Assembly (NCBI GenBank): GCA_963383645.1
Contig: OY726561.1
Span: 141,009,441-141,073,440 of the forward strand
Origin: Muscardinus avellanarius
Taxonomy: Eukaryota; Chordata; Mammalia; Rodentia; Gliridae
Reading direction: 5' to 3'
Length of the DNA stretch: 64,000 nt
Shown here: one piece after another, positions 12,701 through 21,458 of the stretch
Numbering within the stretch: the stretch's first letter is position 1
How the letters are laid out: every line of letters starts with the position of its first letter
The notes under the pieces: model-generated
Seen by the model: only the letters and a program-made list of their open reading frames with translations
What the model was told of the DNA's origin: nothing
The model's database searches: none
Made by a program: the position numbers and the translations under genes

Positions 12701-15700
12701 CGGGGGACTTTGCTCCATGGACAGACCGAGTTGGCAGCCTGGGGACAAGCAAGGCTCACTTGTGCTGTCTAGCAGGCAGAGGCAGAGGGCGGGCAGGATG
12801 CGGGACCTCCAGCCCCGGCTCACAGCAGGAGGCCGTGCCCACAGCACCACCCCATCTCCACTCTCGGTCCTGGGACAGGCTCAGGCATCAGAGCCCGGCA
12901 AGGCCAGCACATGAGTGGCCCGGGAAGCCCCTGAGCCTCCTTCCTGCTGGGAAATGCAGGCAGCCCCTCCTGGGGCCTGGGAGGAACCCGGAGGGACCGC
13001 AGCCTGGGGACATCCTGGCACCTCCTACCGTTTCTGTCATTTTCATGTTTCTTGACCTCCCTTGCAAGGTGATCTTCTGCTCCTGCCCCGCCTCAGTTTC
13101 CCCAGTAGCCTTGCTAACTGTCATCACAAGACCCTTCTCTCCTGCCAAACACCTCTTGGCACCTAGTCCTGGCCCAAGCCAGTCCAGGCAGCAGCAGTGC
13201 ATGGGGGGGTTGGCTTCCTGGGAAAGAGTAAACAGTCCCCACGCTGAACAAAGGCCCTGGCAGGGCCTCGCACCTCACCAGTGCCACTGCCGCTGCCCGG
13301 GCGGAGGTAGTGCTGGGCCGGGTCATCTCAGGGAAGGAAGCGCTTTTTCACCCAGACTTGGCTTGTAGCTTCAGCTGAAGAGGGCTCTGGGTCTCGGCGA
13401 GGTGGGAAGAGGGTCTGCTTCCAGGCTCCCAGCCCCAGGCACCCAGGAGCTTTCCAGAGCCCGGGGCTGGGGCTCCTGGGAAGCTGCCCACTGGACCTGC
13501 CACTGCCCGGCCACGCTGTGGCCACTGAGGGACGCCAAGGAGGGCTGCGGGAGCCCCGGGCCTCAGTGACGCCGGGGGACCTTTGCCCTCACACCCTGCT
13601 GGCTGGAGAGCTGGCCGGGGTGCCAGGCGGATGGGCGGGCACAAGTCAAGCCTGGCCTCGGTTCCTGCCTTTGTTCCTCCATCTGCCCTGGATGGGGTGG
13701 CCCCTCACGCCAGTGCCCCCGCCTTGGAGGGCCTAGCCCTACCAGAACAGAGCCAGCACCTCCCGGCCCAGGGAGATACTGAGTCTGGGAGCCCAGGTGC
13801 GCAGCAGTCCTTCTGAGATCACCCCTCTCCTCATGCGCAGCCTGGAGAAATCGCTGTGCCTATTTCCTAGTCCCTGGCCCAGCTGCGGGACCCCGTTACT
13901 CTGGGTCTGGGTCTCCACTCCAGCCCACACTCCAGCCCACACCCTGGGTGGGGCCTCCTCCGGGGGCCATGTGATGTGTACACACTCGGTGTCGGTGTGT
14001 CGGGGACACATGGGGGTGGAGCCAGGACTCCTGGGCTTCCCAGTAGCGCTGGCCAGCAGGGTGTCTGCTGTCTTTTCTGCAAGCCTGCCCATGAGCACCC
14101 CGTCCTGTCCCCCAGAGTCACTGGGGGGAGGGGGCCGGCACACAGTAGGGCTCAAGTATCTGCTAAGTTTTTGTGGCTAAGCACAGAGCTGGGAGGCAGG
14201 TCAGGTGTGAGCAGGCAAAGTTCTTCCCAGCTGGGGGCTGCCTGGGCAAAGGTGCAGCGGCCCCGGTGGGCCGCCCCAGGCCACCTCCAGCCCCACCACA
14301 GGAGCACGCTGGGCCAGCGCCAGCAAATGGCTTTTAGTCACCGTGGGTGGCGGCTGCAGAGCTGAGAGGGACGAGCCAGCAAGGTCTGGCGAGGCCGGGC
14401 ACCAGGACTGTTTCTGGCCTGGCCTCTGCCTCCCGTCTGACCTTGGCTCTGCCCTGAACCTCAGTTTCGCCCTTTGGAAAATAGGGACAGAGCCTTTGCC
14501 CCCAGCGGCCCCAGAAGGCCTAAAAGGACACGCAGAGGTCCTCCCCATGCCCCAGCCCCTTGCTCCTTTGCATGGATACAAGGTCCCCAGGGTGTGAGGA
14601 CAGAGCCTTCCCCTGTGGGGGAAGAAAAGGCCCCTGGTGGCACCCAGGCAGGGAGGAGCTGCGGGCGGGACAGCCCCTTCACGATTTATTAATCTGCTGT
14701 AAGGAATTTCACCAGGGAAGGGTGGAGGTATGGCAGAATACATCTCACCTTCCCAATCCTGGGAAATGGGGGGCATTTTTCTCACCCAAATGTGTTAACC
14801 CCTCTCTGCCCACCCGGGCACAGCCTCCGACATCCACAGGGATGCCCCTCTCTTCCCACCAAGGCCATGGTGGGCTGAGGACAGGGGAGGGGCTCAGGCA
14901 AGCCTGAGAAGGAAAGGTCAACTTAGCCTTCCACCCAATATGGCTGCCCGGAAATCTGGCCAGCCAAGGAAGGCTGCCGGTCCCACCCAGGGCAGGAGGC
15001 TGGAGGAAGTTACCCTGGCTGCAGGACAGCTGAGGCTGAGAGCTCAGCAGTGACCCCAGGCTCCCTGGCCCTGGTGTGGCTGCTGCCCCTCACCCCAGGC
15101 CCAGGGCAGACTCTCAGGACCGCCCCCTGGAGGAAGCAGCCAGCCAGGTGGACTAGTGCTGACTTAGGTATGAGCACCCAGTGTTCACCAGCCTGGTGGC
15201 CGGGTGCGAAGGGGACAGAGCTGGGGCCACAGCACTCCCAGGCTGTGGACCTGGCCCCTCAGTAAAGCCCTCCAGTGGACCTGGGCCCATGGCAGGAACC
15301 TGTAGTCCCAGCTACTCAGGAGGCTGAAGTGGGAAGATTGCTGAAGCCTAGGAGTTCAAAATCAGACCCAGCAAGATAGCAAGAGCCCTCAGCAAAGGAA
15401 AAAACAAAAACAAAACCTTCCTAGGACTTTCCAGGCAAAGCGCTCTCTGGAGGTCTGGGAGCCAGGCCCTCAAGGTATGCCTTCTCCCTGAACCCAGGTG
15501 GCTGTCCAGGTTCCTCCAAACTCCAAGTGATCTGGCTCCAGTCCTTCCCAGCTTCACCAGATCCCCTGTCCCTGCGCAAGGCTGTGCCCTTTGTCCCTTT
15601 TTTGCCCTGACCCTCCTCCTTCCTGTGTGGTAGCGCCCAGTGCTAGGAAGAAAGGATGGTTTCTGGAAGCCCACAGCTGCTTACCTTTGAAAGAGAGCCT

Positions 15701-15796
15701 GACGCGGGGTGTGGCCGGGAGGTGGTCCTGGGTGGGGCTGGTCGGCCAGGCCCCAGTCAATGTGGAAGCCCAGAGGAGGAGGCCAGCGACCAGCAT
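625..15796 (-). CDS. SEMA3F: SEMA3F coding region, N-terminal part (six exons, 3' end outside window)
   Basis: Secreted class 3 semaphorin. The family is known to bind neuropilin-2/plexin-A receptors, repel axons and inhibit angiogenesis. Six coding exons join in frame: 15796-15685, 3129-2969, 2890-2828, 2756-2637, 2100-2008 (cassette) and 718-625. Together they encode about 214 residues: a signal peptide (1 to about 18) followed by the first part of the Sema beta-propeller. Visible hallmarks are N-glycosylation sites NTT and NRT, the paired cysteines around EECVLSG and ECGNF, and the segment [18 protein letters not shown]. Residue-level agreement with human SEMA3F as I remember it is very high and separates it from SEMA3B and SEMA3G. 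The rest of the Sema domain, the PSI and Ig domains and the basic tail must lie left of position 1. No frameshift or stop is seen. All introns are GT-AG. Confidence 0.97.
719..2007 (-). other. SEMA3F intron between cassette exon and exon 7
   Basis: Unique sequence with an imperfect CA-rich stretch (about 1430-1590) of CACACA and GCACAC units. No SINE and no additional exon was recognised. Confidence 0.7.
2008..2100 (-). CDS. SEMA3F: SEMA3F alternative cassette exon (31 codons)
   Basis: 93 nt in phase 0 on both sides, with acceptor ACCTTCCCAG and donor GTGGGC. It encodes a basic, Ser/Thr/Arg-rich insert starting [19 protein letters not shown] and ending TAPRQ. It corresponds to the segment that separates the 785- and 754-residue human isoforms, as I recall them. 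It is found by matching the human insert and the splice sites, because it has no ATG-initiated open frame of its own. Skipping joins Q of exon 5 to DYIFY of the next exon. Confidence 0.9.
2637..2756 (-). CDS. SEMA3F: SEMA3F exon 5: Sema domain
   Basis: 120 nt, 40 codons, from [16 protein letters not shown] to NRGRRAQ. Acceptor GGTCCCAG, donor GTAAGC. It has the NRT sequon and the cysteines of ECGNF, YVCGTG and MCTY typical of class 3 semaphorins. It ends in phase 0, so the next exon (31-codon cassette) can be included or skipped without a frame change. Confidence 0.97.
2828..2890 (-). CDS. SEMA3F: SEMA3F exon 4: Sema domain
   Basis: 63 nt, 21 codons, [21 protein letters not shown], with acceptor CATCCGCAG and donor GTGAGTG. 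It contains the Cys of the first conserved Sema disulfide. The residues after SGK (NGN) differ slightly from the human DVN as I remember it, which is ordinary species variation. Confidence 0.96.
2969..3129 (-). CDS. SEMA3F: SEMA3F exon 3: start of Sema domain
   Basis: 161 nt encoding residues 38-91, [16 protein letters not shown] to NREPLI. It is flanked by acceptor CCCCACAG and donor GTAAGG. It forms the first beta-propeller strands and carries an N-glycosylation sequon NTT. Frame: one base from exon 2 plus 161 nt gives 54 codons exactly. Confidence 0.97.
3130..5806 (-). other. First coding intron of SEMA3F, distal unique part
   Basis: Repeat-poor GC-rich sequence. Notable spots are a short AT-rich core TTATTTATA inside an imperfect inverted repeat CCAGGG/CCCTGG at 4573-4594 (a near-match to a MEF2 site) and a poly-G run at about 4990-5004. 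No exon is supported. Confidence 0.6.
5807..6024 (-). repeat. B1-dID type SINE, reverse orientation
   Basis: Reverse complement of the dimeric rodent SINE. T-rich start, then a dID arm (CACTGAAC..CTGAGCTAC-like, here diverged), TTTGAAACAG-like linker, and left arm ending in CTGGGATTACAGGTGTGTGCC. Old, diverged copy inside the first coding intron of SEMA3F. Confidence 0.85.
6236..6830 (+). repeat. Array of partial B1-dID SINEs
   Basis: At least three 7SL/B1-like left arms in a row (each with a variant of GTAATCCCAG and a TTCAAAATAAAG linker), followed by three dID right arms of the type GGGCTGGGGATGTAGCT. This suggests serial insertion into A-rich tails. Confidence 0.85.
7345..7704 (+). repeat. 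B1-dID SINEs: one left arm, then one full dimer
   Basis: Left arm at about 7349-7482, then a near-complete dimer 7487-7690 starting GCCGGGCGTGCTGGCGCACG and ending in a dID arm with CCACCCCCAGACC and an A-rich tail. Confidence 0.88.
7709..7913 (+). repeat. Second-subfamily B1-dID SINE with (AAAT)n tail
   Basis: Starts GCCGGGCGTGGTGGCGCACG. It differs from its neighbour by AATCCCCACGCTTGGGAGGC, a GCTGGCATAAGAGACCCTG linker and the right-arm end GGGCTTCCAGGAACCCCAGT. The tail is an AAAT microsatellite (about 7885-7912). It is a clean example of the diverged subfamily described in the findings. Confidence 0.88.
8925..9055. promoter_or_regulatory. Candidate enhancer: AT-rich homeodomain-site cluster
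   Basis: A 130-bp AT-rich island in GC-rich intron. It holds CCAATTA (8928-8934), CCAATTAG (8948-8955), CTAATTATGG (8959-8968), ATAATTAAC (8987-8995), ATGTAAATG (an octamer-like site, 8996-9004) and GAATTTAATT (9036-9045). It is not SINE-derived. The function is inferred from motif density only. Confidence 0.4.
9060..10267 (-). other. SEMA3F first coding intron, unique stretch
   Basis: Unique GC-rich intron without SINEs. A short AT-rich spot at about 9950-9975 has ATTTACCCTGATAAATC. No exon was recognised. Confidence 0.6.
10268..10458 (+). repeat. B1-dID SINE
   Basis: Dimer with left arm (CTGTGATCCCAGGACTTAGG), linker CTGTTTCAAAACGAAAAATA and dID arm GGGCTGGGGGTATAGCTTGG to CCCCAGTACC, with an A-rich tail. 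Confidence 0.85.
10459..15285 (-). other. SEMA3F first coding intron, large SINE-free block
   Basis: Almost 5 kb of unique, mainly GC-rich DNA. Two AT-rich islands stand out: 11,735-11,765 (CAATCAAATCTAATTG) and 11,885-11,990 (TTTTTATCCC, TTTAAATTC, ATGATTTACTC). ATTTATTAATCTGC occurs at about 14,686. Long open frames here lack any recognisable domain and I treat them as chance. Confidence 0.6.
15286..15414 (+). repeat. B1-like SINE monomer
   Basis: 7SL-derived left-arm-like monomer with CTGTAGTCCCAGCTACTCAG, AGGAGTTCAAAATCAG and an A-rich tail of AAAACAAAAACAAAAC. It lacks the dID arm, so it is likely an older proto-B1 copy. It lies about 270 bp from the SEMA3F start-codon exon. Confidence 0.75.
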
Positions 15797-15842
15797 CGTG
15801 GGAGGGGCCGAGGGCCCAGGAAGCAGGCGGCTCTGCAGACAC
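15685..15842 (-). CDS. SEMA3F: SEMA3F exon 2: 5' UTR end, start codon and signal peptide
   Basis: Minus-strand acceptor CTTCCTCCAG precedes 15842. The ATG is at 15796-15794, after about 46 nt of UTR. Coding part 15796-15685 gives 37 codons plus one base. Residues 1 to about 18 are a classic signal peptide ([11 protein letters not shown], then a short polar cleavage region near AWP). The exon ends in LSFK with donor GTAAGC. The extra base G joins AG of the next exon to form Glu. The start is chosen because it opens the signal peptide and matches the known SEMA3F N-terminus. Confidence 0.95.
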
Positions 15843-18800
15843 CTGGAGGAAGCAAGATTGGCATGCGTGAAGCAGGTGATGTGAAGCAGGTGACTACGCG
15901 GTCCCTACCATCATTTCCTTTGGGCAGTTTCTCAGTTTCTACCTGAGCAGAGTCATGGGGGGGTTCTCCACGCTTACATGCCCAGCCCTGGGCCACGAGA
16001 GGCCCCACATGCAGACCTCTTACATACACAGGGGAGCCTGAAGACCAGGCCGCTGGCCTGGGATCACCAGAGCTAATGGAGCGGCTGGAGACGCCCCTGT
16101 CCCCCACAGCATCCTCAGAGCCCTCAGTGTCTTTCCCACCTGGAGGGATGGGGAAGGGGGGATCCATCCCTTCCTGCTCCAGCCAGTCTGGAGCTGGCTA
16201 TTGGGGTGACGAGGGGGCATGAGAGAGTTGGGGGGATAAGTGAGACATGCACAGACAGCCCAAAGCAGAAGAGGCTGTACCAGCTGAAAAGAGGAGCAGA
16301 GAACAAGAGGGCCCACTTCTACTAAAATCAAAGCAGGAAAGCCCCAGGTCAGATAGGCAGAAGGACTTCCTGCCACAGAAAAGCTCCAGCTGTGTCCCTA
16401 AGGGCACAGAAGAGGAGCTGGGGTGTCCAGGGGCTTGGGGCAGGGTCTGAGCCAGTGGCATAGTCTCCTGTGGAGCCCCCACCTCCCTGGCAGGTCCAAG
16501 TTTCAGCACTGTGTTTTTCAAATATTGTCTCCCCAGGCAGGCTGGCTGTTGGGTAAACGCAGCCCAGCACCAGTTGTCAGAACATATTGCTCCCTCCCGG
16601 CACGAACCGGCGCCAAGTCCCCCCCGGCACGCAGAAGCACTGGGGTGGGGGCCTCAAGAACACCAGCATGGGCCCCATCCCCCAGATCTGCCCTGTCTCT
16701 TCCCTTCTCCCATGGGAAGCAGGGCCCGGCACATTTCTAGGACTCTGGGATGGGGGCGGGTGAGAAGGAGCCTGCTACCCCCCACCCCGCTGCCCAGGAC
16801 ACGCAGGCCCCACACCTGCCCCTGAGCACCCGGTGACCCTGCCTCCCCAGCCAAGGCGCACCATGCTGCTGCCTCCCAGACAGGGAGCTGGGACAGGAAG
16901 CTCCGGCTCCCGGCCTACTCTGTGCACTGTGGAGCCCGCTCCGGTCCTGGGATGCCTGCTGCACCTCTGTGCTCCTAGCCCCCAGCCCAGGCACTGGGGC
17001 GGGGGCATCAGAAACAGACCCCTGACCGGTGGTGCCCCTAGCAGGAAGCACCCTCCGGGCACAGTGGGGAGGCCCCCACTGGAGTCTTGGAGAGCCACAC
17101 ACCCACGCCTGCATGCCCACGCAGGTCCCCGCAAGCAGAGTTTGCTCAAGAACCTGACCTGCTAGTGGGGCGGGTGGGGCTCTGGGGAGCGGGAGGTCCC
17201 CTCCTGGCCTCTGAGAGCTTTGGATCTGTGCATCAGGGCCCTCCTCCTGATCTTATTTTTCCTGCATCCTCGGTCACAGTGACAAGGTCAGGGTCACCAA
17301 GGACAGGGCCGGAGTCGCTGTGTCCAGGGAGGCGGGGACCCTCCCACAGTGCCCCTACAGGCCTTCAGAGGTGACCGAGGCGGCTGAGGTCTGAGGCCCA
17401 TGTCCAGGCAGGCTGCATCTTAGGCAGCCTAGGGGTGGCAGAGAGGAGAAGGAAGGAAGGAAGGAAGGAAGGAAGGAAGGAAGGAAGGAAGGAAGGGGAG
17501 GGAAGGAACGAGGGGAGGGGGAGGGGGCTCCCACAGTCCCTTCCCCTCTCCCAGCCCCCCAAGAGCCTCCAGATGGGATCCAGCTCAGGTGGGTGGACAG
17601 AGGAGGCACAGCCACCGCCACCTGGGAGCCCACCAGGAGGAGATCGCAGAAGGAGGGGTGGAGAGCTGGCGGGAGGCAGCAAGGGAGGAAGGCAGGCGGG
17701 CGGGCGGGAGGAGGAGAGAGGGAGGAGAGAGGGAGGGACGGAGGAGAGACGCCTGAACAAAGAAACGAGGAGCTGGGGCTGGCAAGGGGTGCAGGGAAGG
17801 GGCGGCCAGAGGAAGAGGTCCGGAGGCACCTGGGGGCGGGACAGGGGGCCAGGTGGTCCGATCGTCCAGCCCGATCCAGACCTCCCAGGCTCAGGGTGGG
17901 GGAGGGGTGGGCAGCCGGCCTCAGGGAAGGGAGGTGGGCTCCTGGGGGCCGGGAGCTGCCTCGATGGAAGGGAGACAGGAGCTGGGGCTGTGGGGGAACC
18001 GGGGCGGAAGTGATTAAAAGCACCCCATCGCTACCCAGCCCCTCAGACACAACTCCCCTGGAGCTCCTTCCTGGCGACTGGCTCCCCCTCCCCCCACACC
18101 TCAAGGACCAGGAAGCCGAGCCGCCCCAGCAGAGCCGGGACTGAAACCCCGCTTTTGTGGCCGGGGCTTCCCAGTCAAGGTCACCTGGGCCTGGCTCCAT
18201 CCTCCCCCGAGGTATGCGGAGCAGCAGGCCAGGCTGGGCTGCTGGGCTTTCTCTCCGGCCCCCACCTCCGCACTTCCGGGCCGGCTCCTTCAGGGCCGAG
18301 GGGCAGCAGCAGGGGTGGGTGTGCGGGGGCCCTAGTGGTGACCAGACACCAAACCCCACGAGGCCTGGGCACACCCCCTGAGCAGCCCCGCGAGAGGCCC
18401 CAGCTCCATCCCACAGCCTGGGCTGGGTCGGCTCCCAACGCCTGGACACAGTTTCCTCATCTCTGCAACTAGGAAAGCGGCTGCTGGGAGCAGACAGGGG
18501 GGGAATTCAGAAGGGCAGGGGTCCCCAACCAAGTGCCTTCAGTTTGTTGCCTCCGTAGGGCTAAGGATCTGGTGGCGAAAGGCTGCGATCTGCAGAATTA
18601 GGAGTTAGGGACCCGGCCACCCCAGCTCCAGCCCAGGGGAACGCTCTCGCCGGTGCTACCCGAGTGCCGGGCCACTCAATACCCTCCACTCCCAGATGCT
18701 GGGGCCAGCGCCAAGCCCCTGTGGTCCCTGTCCACCTCATCACTGGGGCTTGACTGCAGGCTCACCTGCGCCCCACATGGGGGGCCCCTAAACCCAAGCA

Positions 18801-19272
18801 GGACTCCTCGCTGTGAAAGCCAGCCCAAGATGCAGAAGGGGCAGGGGGCAAAGCGCCGGCCAAAAAGCCTCCAGGCTGGCAGCCCTGCCCCCTGATCTGC
18901 CCTACAGCGCTCCCTCCCACGGCCCGGGTCTTCGGGCAGGGACGCTGAGGCTGGGCAGGCTCACCCCGGGGGCGCGCGCTGCCCCCGCGTGAGCGGAGAG
19001 GGAACGGAGAGGGGCAACCGGGATCGGAACTCCGGGCTCCGACGGTGCGAGGGTGAGGGCGAAGGTTTGCGCAGAGCCTTGCGGAGAAAAGTTGCTGGCG
19101 CACTGGCGACCCCGCGGGCCCCTCCCAAGCCCCCTCCCAGCCAGAGGCCGGGGAGGGTCCGGCCCAGCAGCCCGCGGGCCGAGCCCGGCGCACCGGGCAC
19201 TTGCGCGGAGTTGCAGCCCGCGGGTCCCGGCGGGGCGGGGCGGCGCCGCCCCCTCCCCGGCCGCGGACTCAC
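15843..19272 (-). other. SEMA3F intron 1
   Basis: Unique GC-rich intron between the CpG-island exon and the ATG exon, free of SINEs. It contains the GGAA microsatellite at 17451-17494 and purine-rich flanks up to about 17,770. Confidence 0.6.
17451..17494 (+). repeat. (GGAA)11 microsatellite
   Basis: Eleven perfect GGAA units, followed by GA-rich sequence to about 17,520. It lies in SEMA3F intron 1, about 2.1 kb downstream of the inferred start site. GGAA is the core of ETS-family sites. Confidence 0.95.
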
Positions 19273-19615
19273 CTCTCCGTGGCGGCGGGGCCTGGGCGCC
19301 CGGGCGGCGAGCGGCTCCCCGTGGGCCGGCGGCGCTAGCGGGCCCCCGGGGCCATGGCCTGCCCGCGCTCCGCCGCTCGCCCGACCCCCGCGGCCGCGGC
19401 TCGCCCGGCTCGGCGGCGCGGGCACGTCAGCAGCCGAGGCCCCGGGCCCCGGCCCGGGCCATGGGAAGGCTCAGGGGCGCGCGGGGCCGCGTCCCCCGGG
19501 GCGGGCAGCGGGCGCCCCCTGGCCGGCGCGCCCAGGGCGCATTCCCCAGCGCGGCGCCGGGCGGGCTGCCGGTCCGCGGGCGCACCGGCCCTGCTCGCGC
19601 TGCTCGGGCCCGGGC
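19273..19615 (-). other. SEMA3F: SEMA3F non-coding first exon (candidate 5' UTR)
   Basis: Inferred. The ATG-containing exon begins with a good 3' splice site at 15842, so a non-coding exon must lie upstream, and the only CpG island is here. On the minus strand a strong donor (GAGAG followed by GTGAGT) ends at 19273. An inverted CCAAT box and an octamer lie at 19694-19722, which places transcription start at about 19600. The 5' edge is approximate. A second plausible donor (GCGCAG followed by GTGAGC) ends at 19971 and could serve an alternative first exon. Confidence 0.4.
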
Positions 19616-19689
19616 CGCCGGCTCGTCGGCGCGCCGCTCGGCTCTCGCGGCCGCTGGCGGGACGGGGCGCGGGGAGCCGCGGGGGAGCG

Positions 19690-19860
19690 CCGGCCATTGG
19701 CCGCCCGCGGGCCGATTTGCATGGCCCCGCCCCGGCCCCGCCCCCGGCGGCCCGCCCGCCGCCGCCCCGCCCCCGCTCCACCTGTCCGCGGGCGGGGCGC
19801 GGGCTTCCCGGGCGGGGGCCGCGCGGGAGGCGGCGATCGGCGGCCCGCGCCCCGCCCCGC
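19690..19860 (-). promoter_or_regulatory. SEMA3F core and proximal promoter (CCAAT box, octamer, GC boxes)
   Basis: On the minus strand this CpG-dense block has, in transcription order, several CCGCCC/GGGCGG GC boxes (about 19725-19800), a perfect octamer ATGCAAAT (19722-19715) and a CCAAT box inside GGCCAATGG (19701-19693). No TATA box is seen. This fits a TATA-less CpG-island promoter firing leftward into SEMA3F. The assignment rests on motif order and on the neighbouring first-exon donor. Confidence 0.55.
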
Positions 19861-20632
19861 CCGGCTTTGTCTCTCCGTGGAGACGCCGCGCGCCGCGCCG
19901 GGTGTTTACGCGCGCCCTCGAGTCCCCGGCGAGAAGGGCGGCGCGCCCGGAGCCGCCCGCCCGCGCTCACCTGCGCACCCTGGCGCTCCCGCCTCCCACC
20001 CGCCGCCGGCCGCGCCCCGGCCCGCGCCCGAGCCCCGCGCCGCCGGGCCTGGGACCGCCCGGGCCGCTCAGCAGGTGGCGGTGCAGCCCCTGGGACGGCG
20101 GGCACGCGGGACCTCCGCGCGGGCTGCCCCTCGGCTCTGTCCGGCACCCAGCCCGCCGCTGTTTCGGGCCAGCGGCTCCCACTGCCCTCCCCTGGCAGCC
20201 CTGTATCCCAGGGAGACCGAACGAGCCGGGGACGCTTGCTTTCCAAAAGCCTGGTGAGGGACCGCAACCAGAGAGGGGCCACCTGGCCCTGGGAAGGGTC
20301 CTCTGCTCAGCCCAGCCCCCAGAGCACCTCCCCGCCGCCCTCCCTGGGCCTCGGCAGTCCGGTCCGGAGGCTTCCTCCCCCCTTCTCTTCCTGGCTAATC
20401 CTACCAGGAGCAGGGCTCTGGGCCCCTGTCCCGGGTGCCGGCAAGTGCAGGGGGTGGGCATTGAGATCCTGCTGCGGGCCTCCTGGCTCAGGGGTGGGGT
20501 GCTGCCCGCCTGCTCCCTGCACGGGCTCCTGAGCTGAGGGGGCACCGGCTGGGTTGGGGGTGACTCTGGTGACTTGAGGGACAGCGCCGGTGTCTCTCCC
20601 CTCTGTCCCTCTTGACTCAAAACACTGGCGTG

Positions 20633-20708
20633 GTAGGAGTGTAGCTTGGGGGTACAGGGTGTGTTTCGCCCGCTCAGGGCTCTGGGTTCCATCCCCAGCA
20701 CCAGGCAT
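20633..20708 (+). repeat. ID element (tRNA-derived SINE)
   Basis: Full-length ID form: GTAGGAGTGTAGCTTGGGGG, internal GCTCAGGGC, then GGGTTCCATCCCCAGCACCA. Unlike the dID arms, it keeps the internal ~20-bp segment of the classic ID element. Confidence 0.8.
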
Positions 20709-21267
20709 GAAAAGGCAAGACGCGGTAGGTGACTATCATCCCCCTCATCGCCTGCCTCTGTCCCAGGAACACCGAGGAGGCACCACCCGCCATGGCCTCC
20801 AGCATCAGCAACAGGGCATGGTGGCACCGCAGTCCTGTGTCCACGCCAAGCCCTCGTGCTGCATGGGGCCTGGACTGGGCACACGGGCATCATGGTATGT
20901 TGTTGCACAGTGTGATTTGCAGAAATGTTGTGTAGCCCTCTTCCATTTTGGCTTCAAGTTCAGGGATCCACAGATCCCTTGAAGCCAGCCCTGGGCACTA
21001 GGGTTGGGAGGCCCCACCGGCCAACAGGGTTGATGGGTATTTGCCCCGGGTACGCCACAGATGAACCAAGGAGCAGGCCCTACCCTACTGTCTTCACTGT
21101 GGAGAAGAGGGACAGGCAGGGTGGCACCTGGAGGGGGCTGCATCTTCACGAGCAAGATGAGAAGACCCTAGCTCGGAAGGACCAGGCTAGCATCGGCTGG
21201 CTCCAGACAGGCGCTCAGGGGAGAGGTGAGGGCCAGAGCCCGCGTGGCATGGGAGTTCAGTAAGCCT

Positions 21268-21458
21268 TGATGTACTTATTGTGGTGCTGGCAGTTGAACC
21301 CAGGACACTTTACCTCTGAGCTACACTCCCAAACCTGTTTGATATTTGACTTTGAAACAGGGTCTTGCCAAGCTGCCGGGACTGGCCTCAAACCTGCAAG
21401 CCTCCTGTCTCATCTCAGAAGTCCTGGGGTTACAGGCATGTGCCTGGCTTCAATAAAT
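21268..21458 (-). repeat. B1-dID SINE, reverse
   Basis: Reads GTGGTGCTGGCAGTTGAACC, ACTTTGAAACAGGGTCTTGC, GGTTACAGGCATGTGCCTGG, which is the reverse complement of a dID arm, linker and left arm. Confidence 0.85.

Larger units (their letters stand above)
18950..20200. other. CpG island over the SEMA3F promoter and exon 1
   Basis: About 1.25 kb of very GC-rich DNA with abundant CpG, against CpG-poor flanks. It has no SINEs. Long open frames on both strands here come from the lack of A/T-rich stop codons and are not genes. It marks the start of SEMA3F. Divergent non-coding transcription to the right is possible (human has an antisense RNA near this promoter), but nothing here proves it. Confidence 0.85.

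Noticed and set aside
12550..13368. 272-codon plus-strand open frame in SEMA3F intron
   Set aside because: Low-complexity, no family resemblance, antisense within an intron.
17355..18449. 364-codon minus-strand open frame in SEMA3F intron 1
   Set aside because: It runs through the GGAA microsatellite (giving repeated Phe-Leu-Pro-Ser) and has no recognisable domain or splice context.
18989..20537. Very long overlapping open frames on both strands (up to 494 codons) in the CpG island
   Set aside because: They follow from extreme GC content with few stop codons. The products are Pro/Ala/Arg/Gly-rich low complexity with no domain, and frames are open in several phases at once.
20633..20708. tRNA-like sequence
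   Set aside because: It is an ID SINE (tRNA-derived). It lacks a complete cloverleaf and sits among other retroposons.
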